Notes: generated by a model from the letters alone, not told the origin. Positions 1-7,605 are shown, counted from the first letter of the stretch. The stretch: DNA of 45,811 nt from an uncultured Roseburia sp. (GCA_947628935.1 CANRBT010000002.1:1-45811); one strand, 5' to 3'. Made by a program: numbers and translations.

Positions 1-198
1 AAAGAATATTTAAAAACGGAAGTTCTGGACAGAGGACTGGCGGCAATCATAAAAGAGAGTTCTCTCTGCCGAGAAAAATCGGATTATGATGATTTTTATG
101 TGGCGGGAAAGGCAGAGGCAGAAGAACAACTGAGAAATGCACAATATTTTGTGCAGAAGATTGAAGCATATGTGAGCGTAGCAGGGGAAAAGGTGTGA
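1..198 (+). CDS. HEPN domain-containing protein, C-terminal part (partial)
   Basis: The open frame enters from the left edge and ends at TGA 196-198, leaving 65 residues. The tail has the pattern KESDYDDFY-like (here EKSDYDDFYVAGK), then an amphipathic helix rich in Glu, Gln and Asn. This resembles the C-terminal end of small HEPN proteins of the type paired with nucleotidyltransferase (MNT) antitoxins in Firmicutes. The HEPN R-x4-6-H motif would lie upstream, outside the window, so catalytic competence cannot be judged. A partner MNT gene, if present, would also be upstream. It lies about 40 bases from tRNA-Gly, which is on the opposite strand. The family call rests only on the tail and is moderate. 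Confidence 0.6.
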   Translation, partial: KEYLKTEVLDRGLAAIIKESSLCREKSDYDDFYVAGKAEAEEQLRNAQYFVQKIEAYVSVAGEKV

Positions 199-237
199 TA
201 GTTGTGTTTGCAGGGGGCGATCCTCCGCTTCTGACGA

Positions 238-308
238 AGCGGGTGATGGGAATCGAACCCACGTATCCAGCTTGGAAGGCTGGTGTTCTACCATTGAACT
301 ACACCCGC
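238..308 (-). tRNA. tRNA-Gly (anticodon TCC)
   Basis: On the minus strand the seven-base acceptor GCGGGTG pairs with CACCCGC, with discriminator T as expected for bacterial tRNA-Gly. The anticodon loop reads CTTCCAA, giving anticodon TCC, and the T arm carries GGTTCGATTCC. CCA is not encoded; the next bases are TC. The gene is the distal member of a two-tRNA transcript with tRNA-Phe, nine bases apart. Confidence 0.95.
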
Positions 309-317
309 ATAAGATAA

Positions 318-390
<73 letters not shown>

Positions 391-405
391 ATCTCACAAT
401 TACAA

Positions 406-434
406 ATTTTACAGGATGTAAAAAAGTGTGTCAA
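406..434 (-). promoter_or_regulatory. Sigma-A promoter of the tRNA-Phe/tRNA-Gly unit
   Basis: Read on the minus strand, TTGACA (429-434) is separated by exactly 17 bases from TAAAAT (406-411). Transcription would begin about 8-10 bases before tRNA-Phe, which fits a stable-RNA promoter. Confidence 0.8.
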
Positions 435-473
435 GAAGAAAATGAAAAAACTGTAAATAATGAGGAAAAGTGC

Positions 474-502
474 TTTTCTGCCACTCGATTCCATGATAAA
501 AT
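474..502 (+). promoter_or_regulatory. Possible extended -10 promoter of the small membrane protein gene
   Basis: TAAAAT at 497-502 is preceded by TGA, forming an extended -10. The -35 candidate at 474-479 (TTTTCT) is poor. A six-base-pair hairpin (GGCGGA/TCCGCC, 510-526) lies between it and the Shine-Dalgarno sequence of the gene at 542. Confidence 0.35.
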
Positions 503-541
503 AAAACGCGGCGGACAGACTCCGCCCAAAAGGAGAGAGAG

Positions 542-1036
542 ATGAAAGAGAAGCTGGTGATAGTTCCAAGAAAAAGATCGACGGGAAAGAAGGTGCTGAC
601 GGTCGCGCTGTTCCTGGTGACCTGTCTGATGTTCCTTCTGGCGATGGTATATCCGCTCATACTGACGGTCCCTGCCGTTGTCCTGGCGGTCGCGTGGTAT
701 TTTCTGGCGTTCCAGTCGGACATCGAATACGAGTACACCTATTATGACGGGGAGATCCGGTTCGCAAGGATCCGGGCAAAGCGCAGACGCAAGGAGCTGG
801 GATATGTACCGATGGACGATGTCACGATCATCGCGCCGAAGGGCGACCGGAGCGTGTACAAGTACGAGGAGGACAGGATGATGGACAGGCGTGACCTGAC
901 CTCTGCGATGCCGGGAGCGCGCGTGTATGAGCTGGTCTTTAAGGGAGAGAAAGGGATGTGCCGGTATGAATTTGAGCCGGACGAGGAGATGCTCGATGAG
1001 ATTTTGATCAAGTACCCGCGGTCTGTCATCAAGTGA
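542..1036 (+). CDS. Small membrane protein of a Lachnospiraceae family (DUF6106-like)
   Basis: The 164-residue protein has a basic N-terminus (MKEKLVIVPRKRSTGKK) followed by two closely spaced hydrophobic stretches at about residues 19-37 and 38-56, likely a membrane hairpin. The rest is a soluble, charged domain of about 108 residues beginning with the acidic-aromatic run DIEYEYTYYDGEI, with a later DRSVYKYE. The shape resembles the DUF6106 family of clostridial proteins of unknown function; that assignment is from memory of the family pattern. The ATG has a good ribosome-binding site (AGGAGAGAGAG). No enzymatic motif is visible. It is convergent with the gene at 1137-1541 and shares a terminator with it. 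Confidence 0.75.
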   Translation: MKEKLVIVPRKRSTGKKVLTVALFLVTCLMFLLAMVYPLILTVPAVVLAVAWYFLAFQSDIEYEYTYYDGEIRFARIRAKRRRKELGYVPMDDVTIIAPKGDRSVYKYEEDRMMDRRDLTSAMPGARVYELVFKGEKGMCRYEFEPDEEMLDEILIKYPRSVIK

Positions 1037-1054
1037 TCCTGACGATATAAGATA

Positions 1055-1100
1055 AAAAGTGCCTGCGGACAGACCGCATGAAGCCTGCCGCGGCACTTTT
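1055..1100. terminator. Bidirectional intrinsic terminator
   Basis: Arms AAAAGTGCC (1055-1063) and GGCACTTTT (1092-1100) enclose a second hairpin, TGCGG-ACAGA-CCGCA (1064-1078). The T-rich arm serves the plus-strand gene. On the minus strand the stem is followed by CTTTTTATC, so it can also stop transcription from the opposing side. Confidence 0.7.
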
Positions 1101-1136
1101 CACGTAAGGACACCCACGTATGCGGGATGTCCGTCA

Positions 1137-1541
1137 CTACTTTTTGGGGACATCTTCCAGATAGCGCATACGGCTCGGAGACGTCTCCTGCACTTTTGTG
1201 TGCCCCGCCGTATTTTTCTGGCGCAGACACTTGGCGCAGAGCGTTCCGAACGTGATGGGCGTCCCGCAGCTCATGCAGTGCATCTTGATGGCGTTGAGAC
1301 GCTTGTCTTTGTATTCAATGCGCCCCTCGCGGATCCAGTGCTTGACGCGGCTGAGCGGAATGTTGAATTCTTTTGCGACATCGTATTCATTGACATCGTT
1401 GGTACGGATATATTCCTTGACATCAGCGAAGAGCTGCTGTTCGATGCAGCTTTCGCAGAGCACCTTCTGGTAGGTGACCGGTAGTGCCCTGCCGCACAGT
1501 TCACAGGTGTTAAAATTTTCAAATAGACTACGTGCTTGCAT
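1137..1541 (-). CDS. Zinc-ribbon / helix-turn-helix protein resembling flagellar-operon protein YvyF
   Basis: The 134-residue protein has two zinc-knuckle cysteine clusters: an N-terminal CELC...CESC and a C-terminal CMSC...CAKC. Between them is a helix-turn-helix-like segment (EYDVAKEFNIPLSRVKHWI) followed by EGRIEYK. This layout resembles the YvyF/TIGR03826 flagellar-operon proteins, whose role is not well defined, but no flagellar genes are nearby. The start was set at the ATG at 1541 and not six codons earlier, because the Shine-Dalgarno GGGGGAGGTG lies between the two. The gene is divergent from murI. A sequence-specific regulator is a reasonable guess from the HTH only. Confidence 0.7.
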   Translation of the reverse strand: MQARSLFENFNTCELCGRALPVTYQKVLCESCIEQQLFADVKEYIRTNDVNEYDVAKEFNIPLSRVKHWIREGRIEYKDKRLNAIKMHCMSCGTPITFGTLCAKCLRQKNTAGHTKVQETSPSRMRYLEDVPKK

Positions 1542-1580
1542 GCACAACACCTCCCCCATTACATCTTATCATTACATTTT

Positions 1581-1609
1581 ATTATAACACGAATGTGAAT
1601 AAATGGGAA
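1581..1609 (-). promoter_or_regulatory. Promoter of the zinc-ribbon/HTH gene
   Basis: On the minus strand TTCCCA (1604-1609) and TATAAT (1581-1586) are 17 bases apart. The -10 has the extended TGT in front, which compensates for the weak -35. It lies about 40 bases upstream of the start at 1541. Confidence 0.55.
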
Positions 1610-1648
1610 CTGTTTTATTTATTGACCTGGGAAATTGGAGGATTTGCT

Positions 1649-2452
1649 ATGGAAGACTCGGAACGTCCCATCGGCGTGTTCGATTCGGGCGTCGGCGGGA
1701 TCAGTGTCCTGCGGGAGTTGGTCGCGCTGATGCCGCAGGAAAATTATATTTACTATGGAGATTCCGCACATGCGCCTTACGGCACAAAGACGCTGGAGGA
1801 GGTGAGGGCGTTGACCCTTGCGGACGCCGATCTTCTGGTCGGGCAGGGCGTCAAGGCGCTGGTGGCGGCGTGCAACACGGCGACCAGCGCGGCGATCCAG
1901 CTGCTGCGCGAGCGGTTTTCGGACATTCCGGTCATCGGGATCGAGCCGGCGCTAAAGCCTGCGGTCCTCTCGCGTGTGCATCCGCGTGTGCTCGTGATGG
2001 CGACGCCGATGACGCTGCGGGAGGAAAAGTTCCGCCGGTTGATGGAACGGTTCCGGGAGCAGGCAAGGGTGGAGCCGCTGCCGTGCCCGGGGCTGGTGGA
2101 ATTTGTGGAGCACGGCGAGCTTTCCGGGGAGGCGTTGGAGGCTTTCCTGCGGGAGCTGTTTGCGCCGTATCAGGACGGGACCGTGGACTGCGTGGTGCTG
2201 GGATGCACCCATTATCCGTTTGTGCGGGAGACGATACAGAGCGTCCTCGGAGAGCATGTCAAGATTTTTGACGGAGGTGCGGGAACGGCGCGGGAGACGC
2301 AGCGCAGACTGCGGGAGAGAGGGCTTCTGCGGTCGGGCGGTGAGAAGGGGACGGTGACGTTCCAAAACAGTCTCTCCGATCCCGCGCTGTACGGGCTTGC
2401 CCGCAGGCTGCTGGCAGGTCCCTGCGTGCCGGAGACGCCCTGCGGAATGTAG
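1649..2452 (+). CDS. murI: Glutamate racemase
   Basis: It interconverts L- and D-glutamate, supplying D-Glu for peptidoglycan, in the cytoplasm. The 267-residue protein has the family motifs: IGVFDSGVGG near the N-terminus (catalytic-site Asp/Ser), YYGDSAHAPYG, the first catalytic cysteine in VAACNTATS, and the second in VLGCTHYP. The open frame extends further upstream, but the ATG at 1649 has the ribosome-binding site TTGGAGG at the right distance and begins the conserved MEDSERPIGVFDSG. Length is normal for the family. Confidence 0.96.
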   Translation: MEDSERPIGVFDSGVGGISVLRELVALMPQENYIYYGDSAHAPYGTKTLEEVRALTLADADLLVGQGVKALVAACNTATSAAIQLLRERFSDIPVIGIEPALKPAVLSRVHPRVLVMATPMTLREEKFRRLMERFREQARVEPLPCPGLVEFVEHGELSGEALEAFLRELFAPYQDGTVDCVVLGCTHYPFVRETIQSVLGEHVKIFDGGAGTARETQRRLRERGLLRSGGEKGTVTFQNSLSDPALYGLARRLLAGPCVPETPCGM

Positions 2453-2592
2453 GAATAAGGCATTTTTGCATTGTCAATAGAGTATAATTTTACAGGGAAA
2501 AAACAGGGCTTTTTCGTCGAAATTACTCTTTTCTTTTTCCCGGAAAAGGCTTAAAATGAGCGGAGCTGAAAAGTGAAGAAGGGAGAGAGATT

Positions 2593-3765
2593 ATGGAGTC
2601 ATACGAATTTTTGCTGTTTCTTGCCATCATCATGATCTCCACCAAGCTGCTGGGGTTGTTTTCGAGAAGAATACATATGCCTGCGGTGGTGGGAGCGCTG
2701 GTGGCGGGCGTGGTTCTCGGACCGTCCTGTCTGTCGATGATCACTCTGGACGGGGAGACGGGCGTATTTATCGAGCAGATGGCGGAGATCGGTGTCATTC
2801 TTCTTATGTTCAATGCCGGACTTGATACGGATCTGAGTGAGCTTAAGAAAAATGGCGTCGCATCGCTGGTGACGGCGCTGATCGGCGTTATCGTGCCGCT
2901 GGTGGGCGGATTCCTCGCGTATTCTTTGTATTTCCACACGGACTACAGCGATTACGGCGAGGTGCTGAAGGCTGTGTTCGTCGGCGTGGTGCTGACGGCG
3001 ACCTCCGTGAGTATCACTGTGGAGACGCTGCGCGAGATGGGGAAGCTCAAGGGAAAGGTCGGAACGACGATCCTTGGCGCTGCTGTGCTGGATGATATCA
3101 TCGGCATCATCGTGCTGACCATCGTGACGAGCCTGAAAGATACGAGTGTGAGCCCTGTGAGCGTGCTGTTGAAGATCGTGTTGTACTTTATCTTTATCGG
3201 GGCGATCGTGGTCGTGGTGATGAAGCTGCGCGGCTTCTTGGAAAAGCGCGACGGTGAGCGCCGCATCGTCATCATCTGTACGGCGCTCTGCTTTATCCTT
3301 TCTTATATATCGGAGGAGTTCTTCGGGATCGCGGATATCACGGGTGCGTATTTCGCAGGACTGATGCTCTGCTCCCTGAAGATCGAGGAGTATGTGGCAA
3401 GGCGTTGTGAGATCATCTCCTATCTGGTATTCTCGCCTGTGTTTTTCGCGAGCGTCGGCTTAAAGGTCACGCTGGGAGGAATGGATGCGAGCATCTGGAT
3501 CTTCTCGATCGTGCTTCTGGTCGTGGCGATCCTGACGAAGGTGATTGGCTGCGGTCTGGGCTCGAGGGTCTGCGGATGTACGAACAAGGAGGCGCTGCAG
3601 ATCGGTATCGGGATGGTTTCCCGAGGGGAGGTCGCGCTGATCGTGGCGCAGAAGGGCTATGCGAGCGGGATGCTCGACAGCGTGCTGTTTGCGCCGATCG
3701 TCGTCGTCGTGATCGTGACGACGCTGCTCACGCCGATCCTGTTGAAGATGGTGATGAAGGATTAA
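2593..3765 (+). CDS. Cation:proton antiporter (CPA2 / KefB-type)
   Basis: The 390-residue integral membrane protein has about eleven to twelve hydrophobic helices. Family features include an N-terminal IPAVVGALVAGVVLGP-like segment (here MPAVVGALVAGVVLGPS), MAEIGVILLMFNAGLDTD, AAVLDDIIGII with the paired aspartates typical of the ion-binding helix, and SRGEVALIVAQKG late in the protein. It exchanges Na+ or K+ for protons across the cytoplasmic membrane. There is no C-terminal TrkA-N or TrkA-C domain, so it resembles the short NapA/GerN-like members. The start has GGGAGAG upstream. It is monocistronic, with its own terminator at 3794-3817. Confidence 0.92.
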   Translation: MESYEFLLFLAIIMISTKLLGLFSRRIHMPAVVGALVAGVVLGPSCLSMITLDGETGVFIEQMAEIGVILLMFNAGLDTDLSELKKNGVASLVTALIGVIVPLVGGFLAYSLYFHTDYSDYGEVLKAVFVGVVLTATSVSITVETLREMGKLKGKVGTTILGAAVLDDIIGIIVLTIVTSLKDTSVSPVSVLLKIVLYFIFIGAIVVVVMKLRGFLEKRDGERRIVIICTALCFILSYISEEFFGIADITGAYFAGLMLCSLKIEEYVARRCEIISYLVFSPVFFASVGLKVTLGGMDASIWIFSIVLLVVAILTKVIGCGLGSRVCGCTNKEALQIGIGMVSRGEVALIVAQKGYASGMLDSVLFAPIVVVVIVTTLLTPILLKMVMKD

Positions 3766-3793
3766 GGGAAAAAAGAAGTGTTGTAGCAAAGGG

Positions 3794-3817
3794 CAGGCTC
3801 TACGGAGCCTGTTTTTT
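3794..3817 (+). terminator. Intrinsic terminator of the antiporter gene
   Basis: Stem CAGGCTC / GAGCCTG with loop TACG is followed by six T residues. Confidence 0.85.
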
Positions 3818-3913
3818 GTGCGAAAATTTATATTCTGTTCTTTGCTATGGATGTTCGATTATTTTTCGGAAATTCCATATTTTTTAAAATATTAATAATA
3901 TTCAAAAAATTAA

Positions 3914-3942
3914 TTGACAAATAGTTATGGGAGGGGTATGCT
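3914..3942 (+). promoter_or_regulatory. Sigma-A promoter of the secreted protein gene
   Basis: Consensus TTGACA (3914-3919) and TATGCT (3937-3942) are separated by 17 bases. They sit in a locally AT-rich stretch (about 3840-3925) that contrasts with the GC-rich surroundings. The leader to the ATG at 4015 is about 65 bases. Confidence 0.8.
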
Positions 3943-4014
3943 GGTAGACATAAAATGTAATACGTCTGTCGGGGAATAGGATTTGCCGCATAGACAAAGG
4001 AGGAAAAGAATAGT

Positions 4015-5676
4015 ATGAAACGAAAAGGTATCATGTGGCTCATCTTGCTATGCATATTGGTGGGAATGGTTCCGGTAAACATTCTGGCAAGCGGAGCAGG
4101 ACGGGCAGAGAAAAGCGTGTCCGACATCAAGGTTGACTTCCGTGTCGTTTACAAAGGAGAGGTAGTGCCGAATACGCACATCGAAGCGCGTATGGTAACA
4201 GAATCGGATGAGATTGTAAGCGAGTTGGGGAGCAGTGACAATGGAGAGTTGAATGTCACTATAGATAATGAGCAGTGGGGATTTTTAGAGTTTGTTGTTG
4301 ATTTGCCGGAGGGATATGAGTATGGAAATGAAAATACCTTCGTGAGAAAATGGCTAAGGGTAACGGGAGACGGGTTGAGCGAAGGAGGAACAAATTCATA
4401 TGGATATTTTTCGGGTAGTGGTACGTTTAATTGTGAGGTGACAAAGCCGGCAGAAGACGGATATTTAACAGGCAGTTATAGTCAGTTGTATGTGGTGGAA
4501 GGGGATGTTGTCGATGTTTCAGGAGCACTGTTTTCGACATCTGAAGGGGCGTTTTGCCTGTATCAGGTTATGCCGGACGGAACCCGCACCAGAGTCTATG
4601 CGGACAGGATGGGGTTGGTTGAGGACAACGGCGTGCTGGAGTATGATGATGGCGTCATTGCATTAAAGCCTGGGAAGGCAGAAATCTATTTTATGTATAA
4701 GGGTATGAAATACGTTTTGCCGGTCACTGTCTTTTCCAAGGAAGACCAGGAAGCCATGAAGGAAAAAAGCTTGACAGCAAACGTAGATCATATGACTGTC
4801 AAACAGGGTGAAACCTTGGATCTTCGGGGAGCATGGAAGGAAGAATATACGGATTTTCAACTGTTCCTTGTAGACAAGGATGGTACAAGGACAAGAGCCT
4901 ACTGTGACACTGTGTCGCACGGTCCAGGATTCACTGTGACCGGAAATCCGGAGGGATATCTGGAATATACGGCAAAAGAGGCAGGAACGTCTTATTTAAC
5001 GTTCCGGGTGTATTATAATGAGGCTTACAGTTGGAATTTCAGGCTGACGGTTGATGTGATAGAGGCTGACGGCTCAAATACAGAGACGCCGACAGAGATA
5101 CCCGGTGACACGACGACCGCGCCGACAGAAGCGACGGAAACAACAGAAACGCAGAGTACGGCATCTGCATTTTCTCAGGGGGAATTGACATACAAAGCAG
5201 AGGATGGCAGACAGGTCAGGCAGATTGTATCAGCGGAGAATGCGTCTATTACGGTTGCTGGGAATCCCAAAGTTATTCAGACTGGTATGACGCTTAAGGC
5301 GGCGTATACGGTTGGAGGAGATAGCTATGAACGGGCATATACAGCGCTTCAAAAAAGGATCACGGGCTATGAAGGTTTTCGGGTTTATGATATCGACTTG
5401 TGGGATGCAGCCAATCAGCAAATACATCAGCTGGGCGAGTATGTGAATGTGACGATGCCAATACCGGAAGGACTGTCTTTTGGAAACGGCGTTGTGCTTG
5501 CTGTGTACCGTGTGGAGGAGGATGGGTCATTGACTCATTGTCAGTCGGCGGTAAAGAACGGGATGTTGACCTTTGCGACCAATCATTTCAGTACCTATAT
5601 CATTGTGCAAAATGCCGTGGAAACATCGCCGAAGACCGGAGAAGAACAGGGAAGCTTTTTGGGATGGCTGTTTTGA
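4015..5676 (+). CDS. Secreted multi-domain surface protein with remnant sortase motif
   Basis: The 553-residue protein has a signal peptide (basic MKRKG, hydrophobic core to about residue 24, likely cleavage near ILASG). Residues about 37-145 look like a beta-sandwich. Two related modules follow at about 151-240 and 253-350, each with the shared signature DGTRTR-x-Y; both resemble bacterial Ig-like folds. A Thr/Glu/Pro linker spans about 352-385, and a C-terminal domain (387-535) ends in FSTYIIVQ. SPKTGE at 538-543 resembles the LPxTG sorting motif, but only ten residues follow and there is no membrane helix or positive tail. It has a consensus promoter and AAAGGAGGA before the ATG. No homologue is recognised and the function is unknown; adhesion or matrix attachment is only a guess. 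Base composition is more AT-rich than the neighbours, hinting at separate ancestry. Confidence 0.85.
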   Translation: MKRKGIMWLILLCILVGMVPVNILASGAGRAEKSVSDIKVDFRVVYKGEVVPNTHIEARMVTESDEIVSELGSSDNGELNVTIDNEQWGFLEFVVDLPEGYEYGNENTFVRKWLRVTGDGLSEGGTNSYGYFSGSGTFNCEVTKPAEDGYLTGSYSQLYVVEGDVVDVSGALFSTSEGAFCLYQVMPDGTRTRVYADRMGLVEDNGVLEYDDGVIALKPGKAEIYFMYKGMKYVLPVTVFSKEDQEAMKEKSLTANVDHMTVKQGETLDLRGAWKEEYTDFQLFLVDKDGTRTRAYCDTVSHGPGFTVTGNPEGYLEYTAKEAGTSYLTFRVYYNEAYSWNFRLTVDVIEADGSNTETPTEIPGDTTTAPTEATETTETQSTASAFSQGELTYKAEDGRQVRQIVSAENASITVAGNPKVIQTGMTLKAAYTVGGDSYERAYTALQKRITGYEGFRVYDIDLWDAANQQIHQLGEYVNVTMPIPEGLSFGNGVVLAVYRVEEDGSLTHCQSAVKNGMLTFATNHFSTYIIVQNAVETSPKTGEEQGSFLGWLF

Positions 5677-5716
5677 TTGACAGCGGAGATATAAGAGGAG
5701 AGCTGCTCGTTGTGAT

Positions 5717-5752
5717 AGAGCGCGTAGACGAAACGCTACGCGCTCTTTTTTT
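5717..5752 (+). terminator. Strong intrinsic terminator after the secreted protein gene
   Basis: A perfect 11-base-pair stem, AGAGCGCGTAG / CTACGCGCTCT, is followed by seven T residues. It isolates the secreted protein gene from the downstream sigma-factor pair. Confidence 0.92.
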
Positions 5753-5802
5753 GCCTTTTTTGAGATTTGTTATGAATAAATGAAAAAGATATGACAATGT
5801 AT

Positions 5803-5831
5803 CTGTGAAGGGCAAAAGAGCTGCTTCACAG
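5803..5831. repeat. Inverted repeat upstream of the ECF sigma gene
   Basis: CTGTGAAG (5803-5810) and its exact complement CTTCACAG (5824-5831) are separated by 13 bases, just before the ribosome-binding region of the sigma gene. It has no T tail, so it is not a terminator. It could be a protein-binding site or a leader hairpin. Confidence 0.5.
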
Positions 5832-5854
5832 GACGTCCCAGGGGAGAGAACGGC

Positions 5855-6376
5855 ATGACAAAACAAGAGCTTGAACAGTGCATAGAGGAATACGGCAGGG
5901 ATATCTACTCCTTTTGCAGGTATCTGACAAATGATCTTCCGGAGGCGGAAGACCTGTATCAGGACACGTTTCTGCTGGCGACAGAAGTCAAGGAGAGGAT
6001 AGAATATAACCGCAATCCGAAAAGCTATCTCCTTTCGATCGCGCTGCGCATATGGAAGAACAAAAAGAGGAAATATGCATGGCGGAAACGGATCGCGGAT
6101 GTGCGGTCCGCCGATGATGCACTGGAAGCAGACAGCGGAGGAACTGCGGAACTGTCTTTGGAGGAACAGATCCTTGCGACAGAAAAAGATGAGTCTGTAC
6201 GGATCGCGGTCAGTCACCTGCCGGAAAAGCTTAAGATCGTGGTGCTCCTCTTTTATATGGAAGAGCTTACGACGGCGCAGATCGCCGAGGTGATAAAAAT
6301 ACCTGTGGGAACCGTGCTGAGCAGACTGCACGAGGCGCGAAAAAGGTTAAAGAAGGAATTGGAGGATGTTTTATGA
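5855..6376 (+). CDS. ECF-type RNA polymerase sigma factor
   Basis: The 173-residue protein has sigma region 2 (YGRDIYSFCRYLTNDLPEAEDLYQDTFL, about residues 13-41) and region 4 (about 113-168) with LPEKLKIVVLLFYMEELTTAQIA and the helix-turn-helix IPVGTVLSRLHEARKRL. There is no region 1 or 3, as is usual for extracytoplasmic-function sigma factors. It would redirect RNA polymerase to a small regulon. Its stop overlaps the start of the next gene by four bases (ATGA arrangement), so the two are translationally coupled, typical of sigma/anti-sigma pairs. A canonical sigma-A promoter was not found directly upstream, consistent with but not proving autoregulation. Confidence 0.92.
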   Translation: MTKQELEQCIEEYGRDIYSFCRYLTNDLPEAEDLYQDTFLLATEVKERIEYNRNPKSYLLSIALRIWKNKKRKYAWRKRIADVRSADDALEADSGGTAELSLEEQILATEKDESVRIAVSHLPEKLKIVVLLFYMEELTTAQIAEVIKIPVGTVLSRLHEARKRLKKELEDVL

Positions 6377-7605
6377 AGGAAAAAATACTGGATGATGCAC
6401 TGCGTCAGGCGCTTGCTCCGCAGGAGGAAGCCGATGTTTGGCTGAATCAGAGAATCTTAAAGCGGGCAGAGGAGAAAAGGACGGCAGGAGGAAGAAAAAG
6501 CAGGCTGCCAGCGGCCGTTGCTGCGGTATTGCTGCTGTGCGCTGGTTCCGTGACGGCGTATGCCGCATGGAAATATCTGTCGCCCTCTGACGTCGCAGAG
6601 GAGATGCAGGATGCCGAGTTGGCAGAGGTATTTCAGAGCGCGCAGGCGACCGCCGTTTATGAAACGCAGAGCTGTGAAGGTTACCGGGTTACTCTGCTGG
6701 GGGTTGTCTCCGGGGAAGGATTGTCGGAATATCCGCGTTATCAAAACGGCACACTGGCGCAGGACAGGACCTATGCGGTCGTTGCCATTGAAAAGGAAGA
6801 CGGCGCACCGATGCCGGACATCTCAGAGGAGGGATATGGGGAACTGGAATTTTTTGTCTCGCCGCTTATCGCCGGTTACGATCCGGCGCTCTACAACCTC
6901 GCGAGCATGTCCGGGAATTATATGGATATGGTACAGGACGGCGTTTTGTACAGGCTTGTGGAATGTGATACGGTAGAGATATTTGCAGACCACGAGATCT
7001 ATTTATGCGTTACGGAAGGAACGTTCTATCCTGCGGAAGCCTACCGCTATGACAGACTGACGGGAGAGATCGGCAGAAATGAGGACTATGAGGGTCTGAA
7101 CGCTTTATTTGGGCTGCCGATGGATGCGGCGGGGGCGGATCCCCAAAAAGCTGCGGAATATATCGAAAGTCTCGGGCTCGAGACGGATATTCCGGAAGAA
7201 GGATGGGAAGTGGAGACAGACGGAGCGTTTGAGGTGGAGATCACAGAGGGTCATCAAAAGGGAGCGGAAGTCGCAGAGTATGCCCTGCAGTTTGTCGGTA
7301 ATCCGTATTCCTGGGGCAGCGACAGCCTGACGGACGGTACGGACAGCTCCGGCTTTACAAAAAGCGTATATGCGTATTTTGGCATCTGTATTCCGCATGA
7401 TTCGCGCGGACAGCGCGAGGTCGGGACAAAGGTGGATGCCTTAGATAAGGCAATGCCCGGCGATCTGATCTTTTATGAGACACCTGCGCACGTGGCGATC
7501 TACCTGGGAGAGGGAAAGATCGTTCATGCGATGCCGGAACATGGGATCTGTATTTCCGAGGCAGAGTTTGATGATGTTTCAGAGATCAGACGGATCCGGG
7601 ACTAG
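6373..7605 (+). CDS. Putative transmembrane anti-sigma factor with C-terminal NlpC/P60-like domain lacking the catalytic Cys
   Basis: The 410-residue protein has a cytoplasmic N-terminal segment of about 44 residues (ILDDALRQAL...WLNQRILKRAEEK), one membrane helix at about 45-65, and an extracytoplasmic region. Residues about 70-290 form an unassigned domain. Residues about 295-410 are an NlpC/P60 fold, with VAEYALQFVGNPYSWG, TDGTDSSGF, PGDLIFY, PAHVAIYLG and KIVHAMP. NlpC/P60 peptidases use Cys-His-His: both histidines are present (H373, H385), but the cysteine position is Ser325 (codon AGC at 7345-7347). The paralogous domain in the gene at 37554 reads NGTDCSGF, so the change is direct. From membrane topology and coupling to the sigma gene it is probably the cognate anti-sigma factor. 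The wall-binding sensor role is inference. Confidence 0.82.
   Translation: MKEKILDDALRQALAPQEEADVWLNQRILKRAEEKRTAGGRKSRLPAAVAAVLLLCAGSVTAYAAWKYLSPSDVAEEMQDAELAEVFQSAQATAVYETQSCEGYRVTLLGVVSGEGLSEYPRYQNGTLAQDRTYAVVAIEKEDGAPMPDISEEGYGELEFFVSPLIAGYDPALYNLASMSGNYMDMVQDGVLYRLVECDTVEIFADHEIYLCVTEGTFYPAEAYRYDRLTGEIGRNEDYEGLNALFGLPMDAAGADPQKAAEYIESLGLETDIPEEGWEVETDGAFEVEITEGHQKGAEVAEYALQFVGNPYSWGSDSLTDGTDSSGFTKSVYAYFGICIPHDSRGQREVGTKVDALDKAMPGDLIFYETPAHVAIYLGEGKIVHAMPEHGICISEAEFDDVSEIRRIRD

Noticed and set aside
5644-5783. Frameshift as the cause of the lost membrane anchor of the secreted protein
   Set aside because: Neither alternative frame after the SPKTGE motif encodes a hydrophobic helix followed by basic residues, so no simple indel restores a sorting signal.
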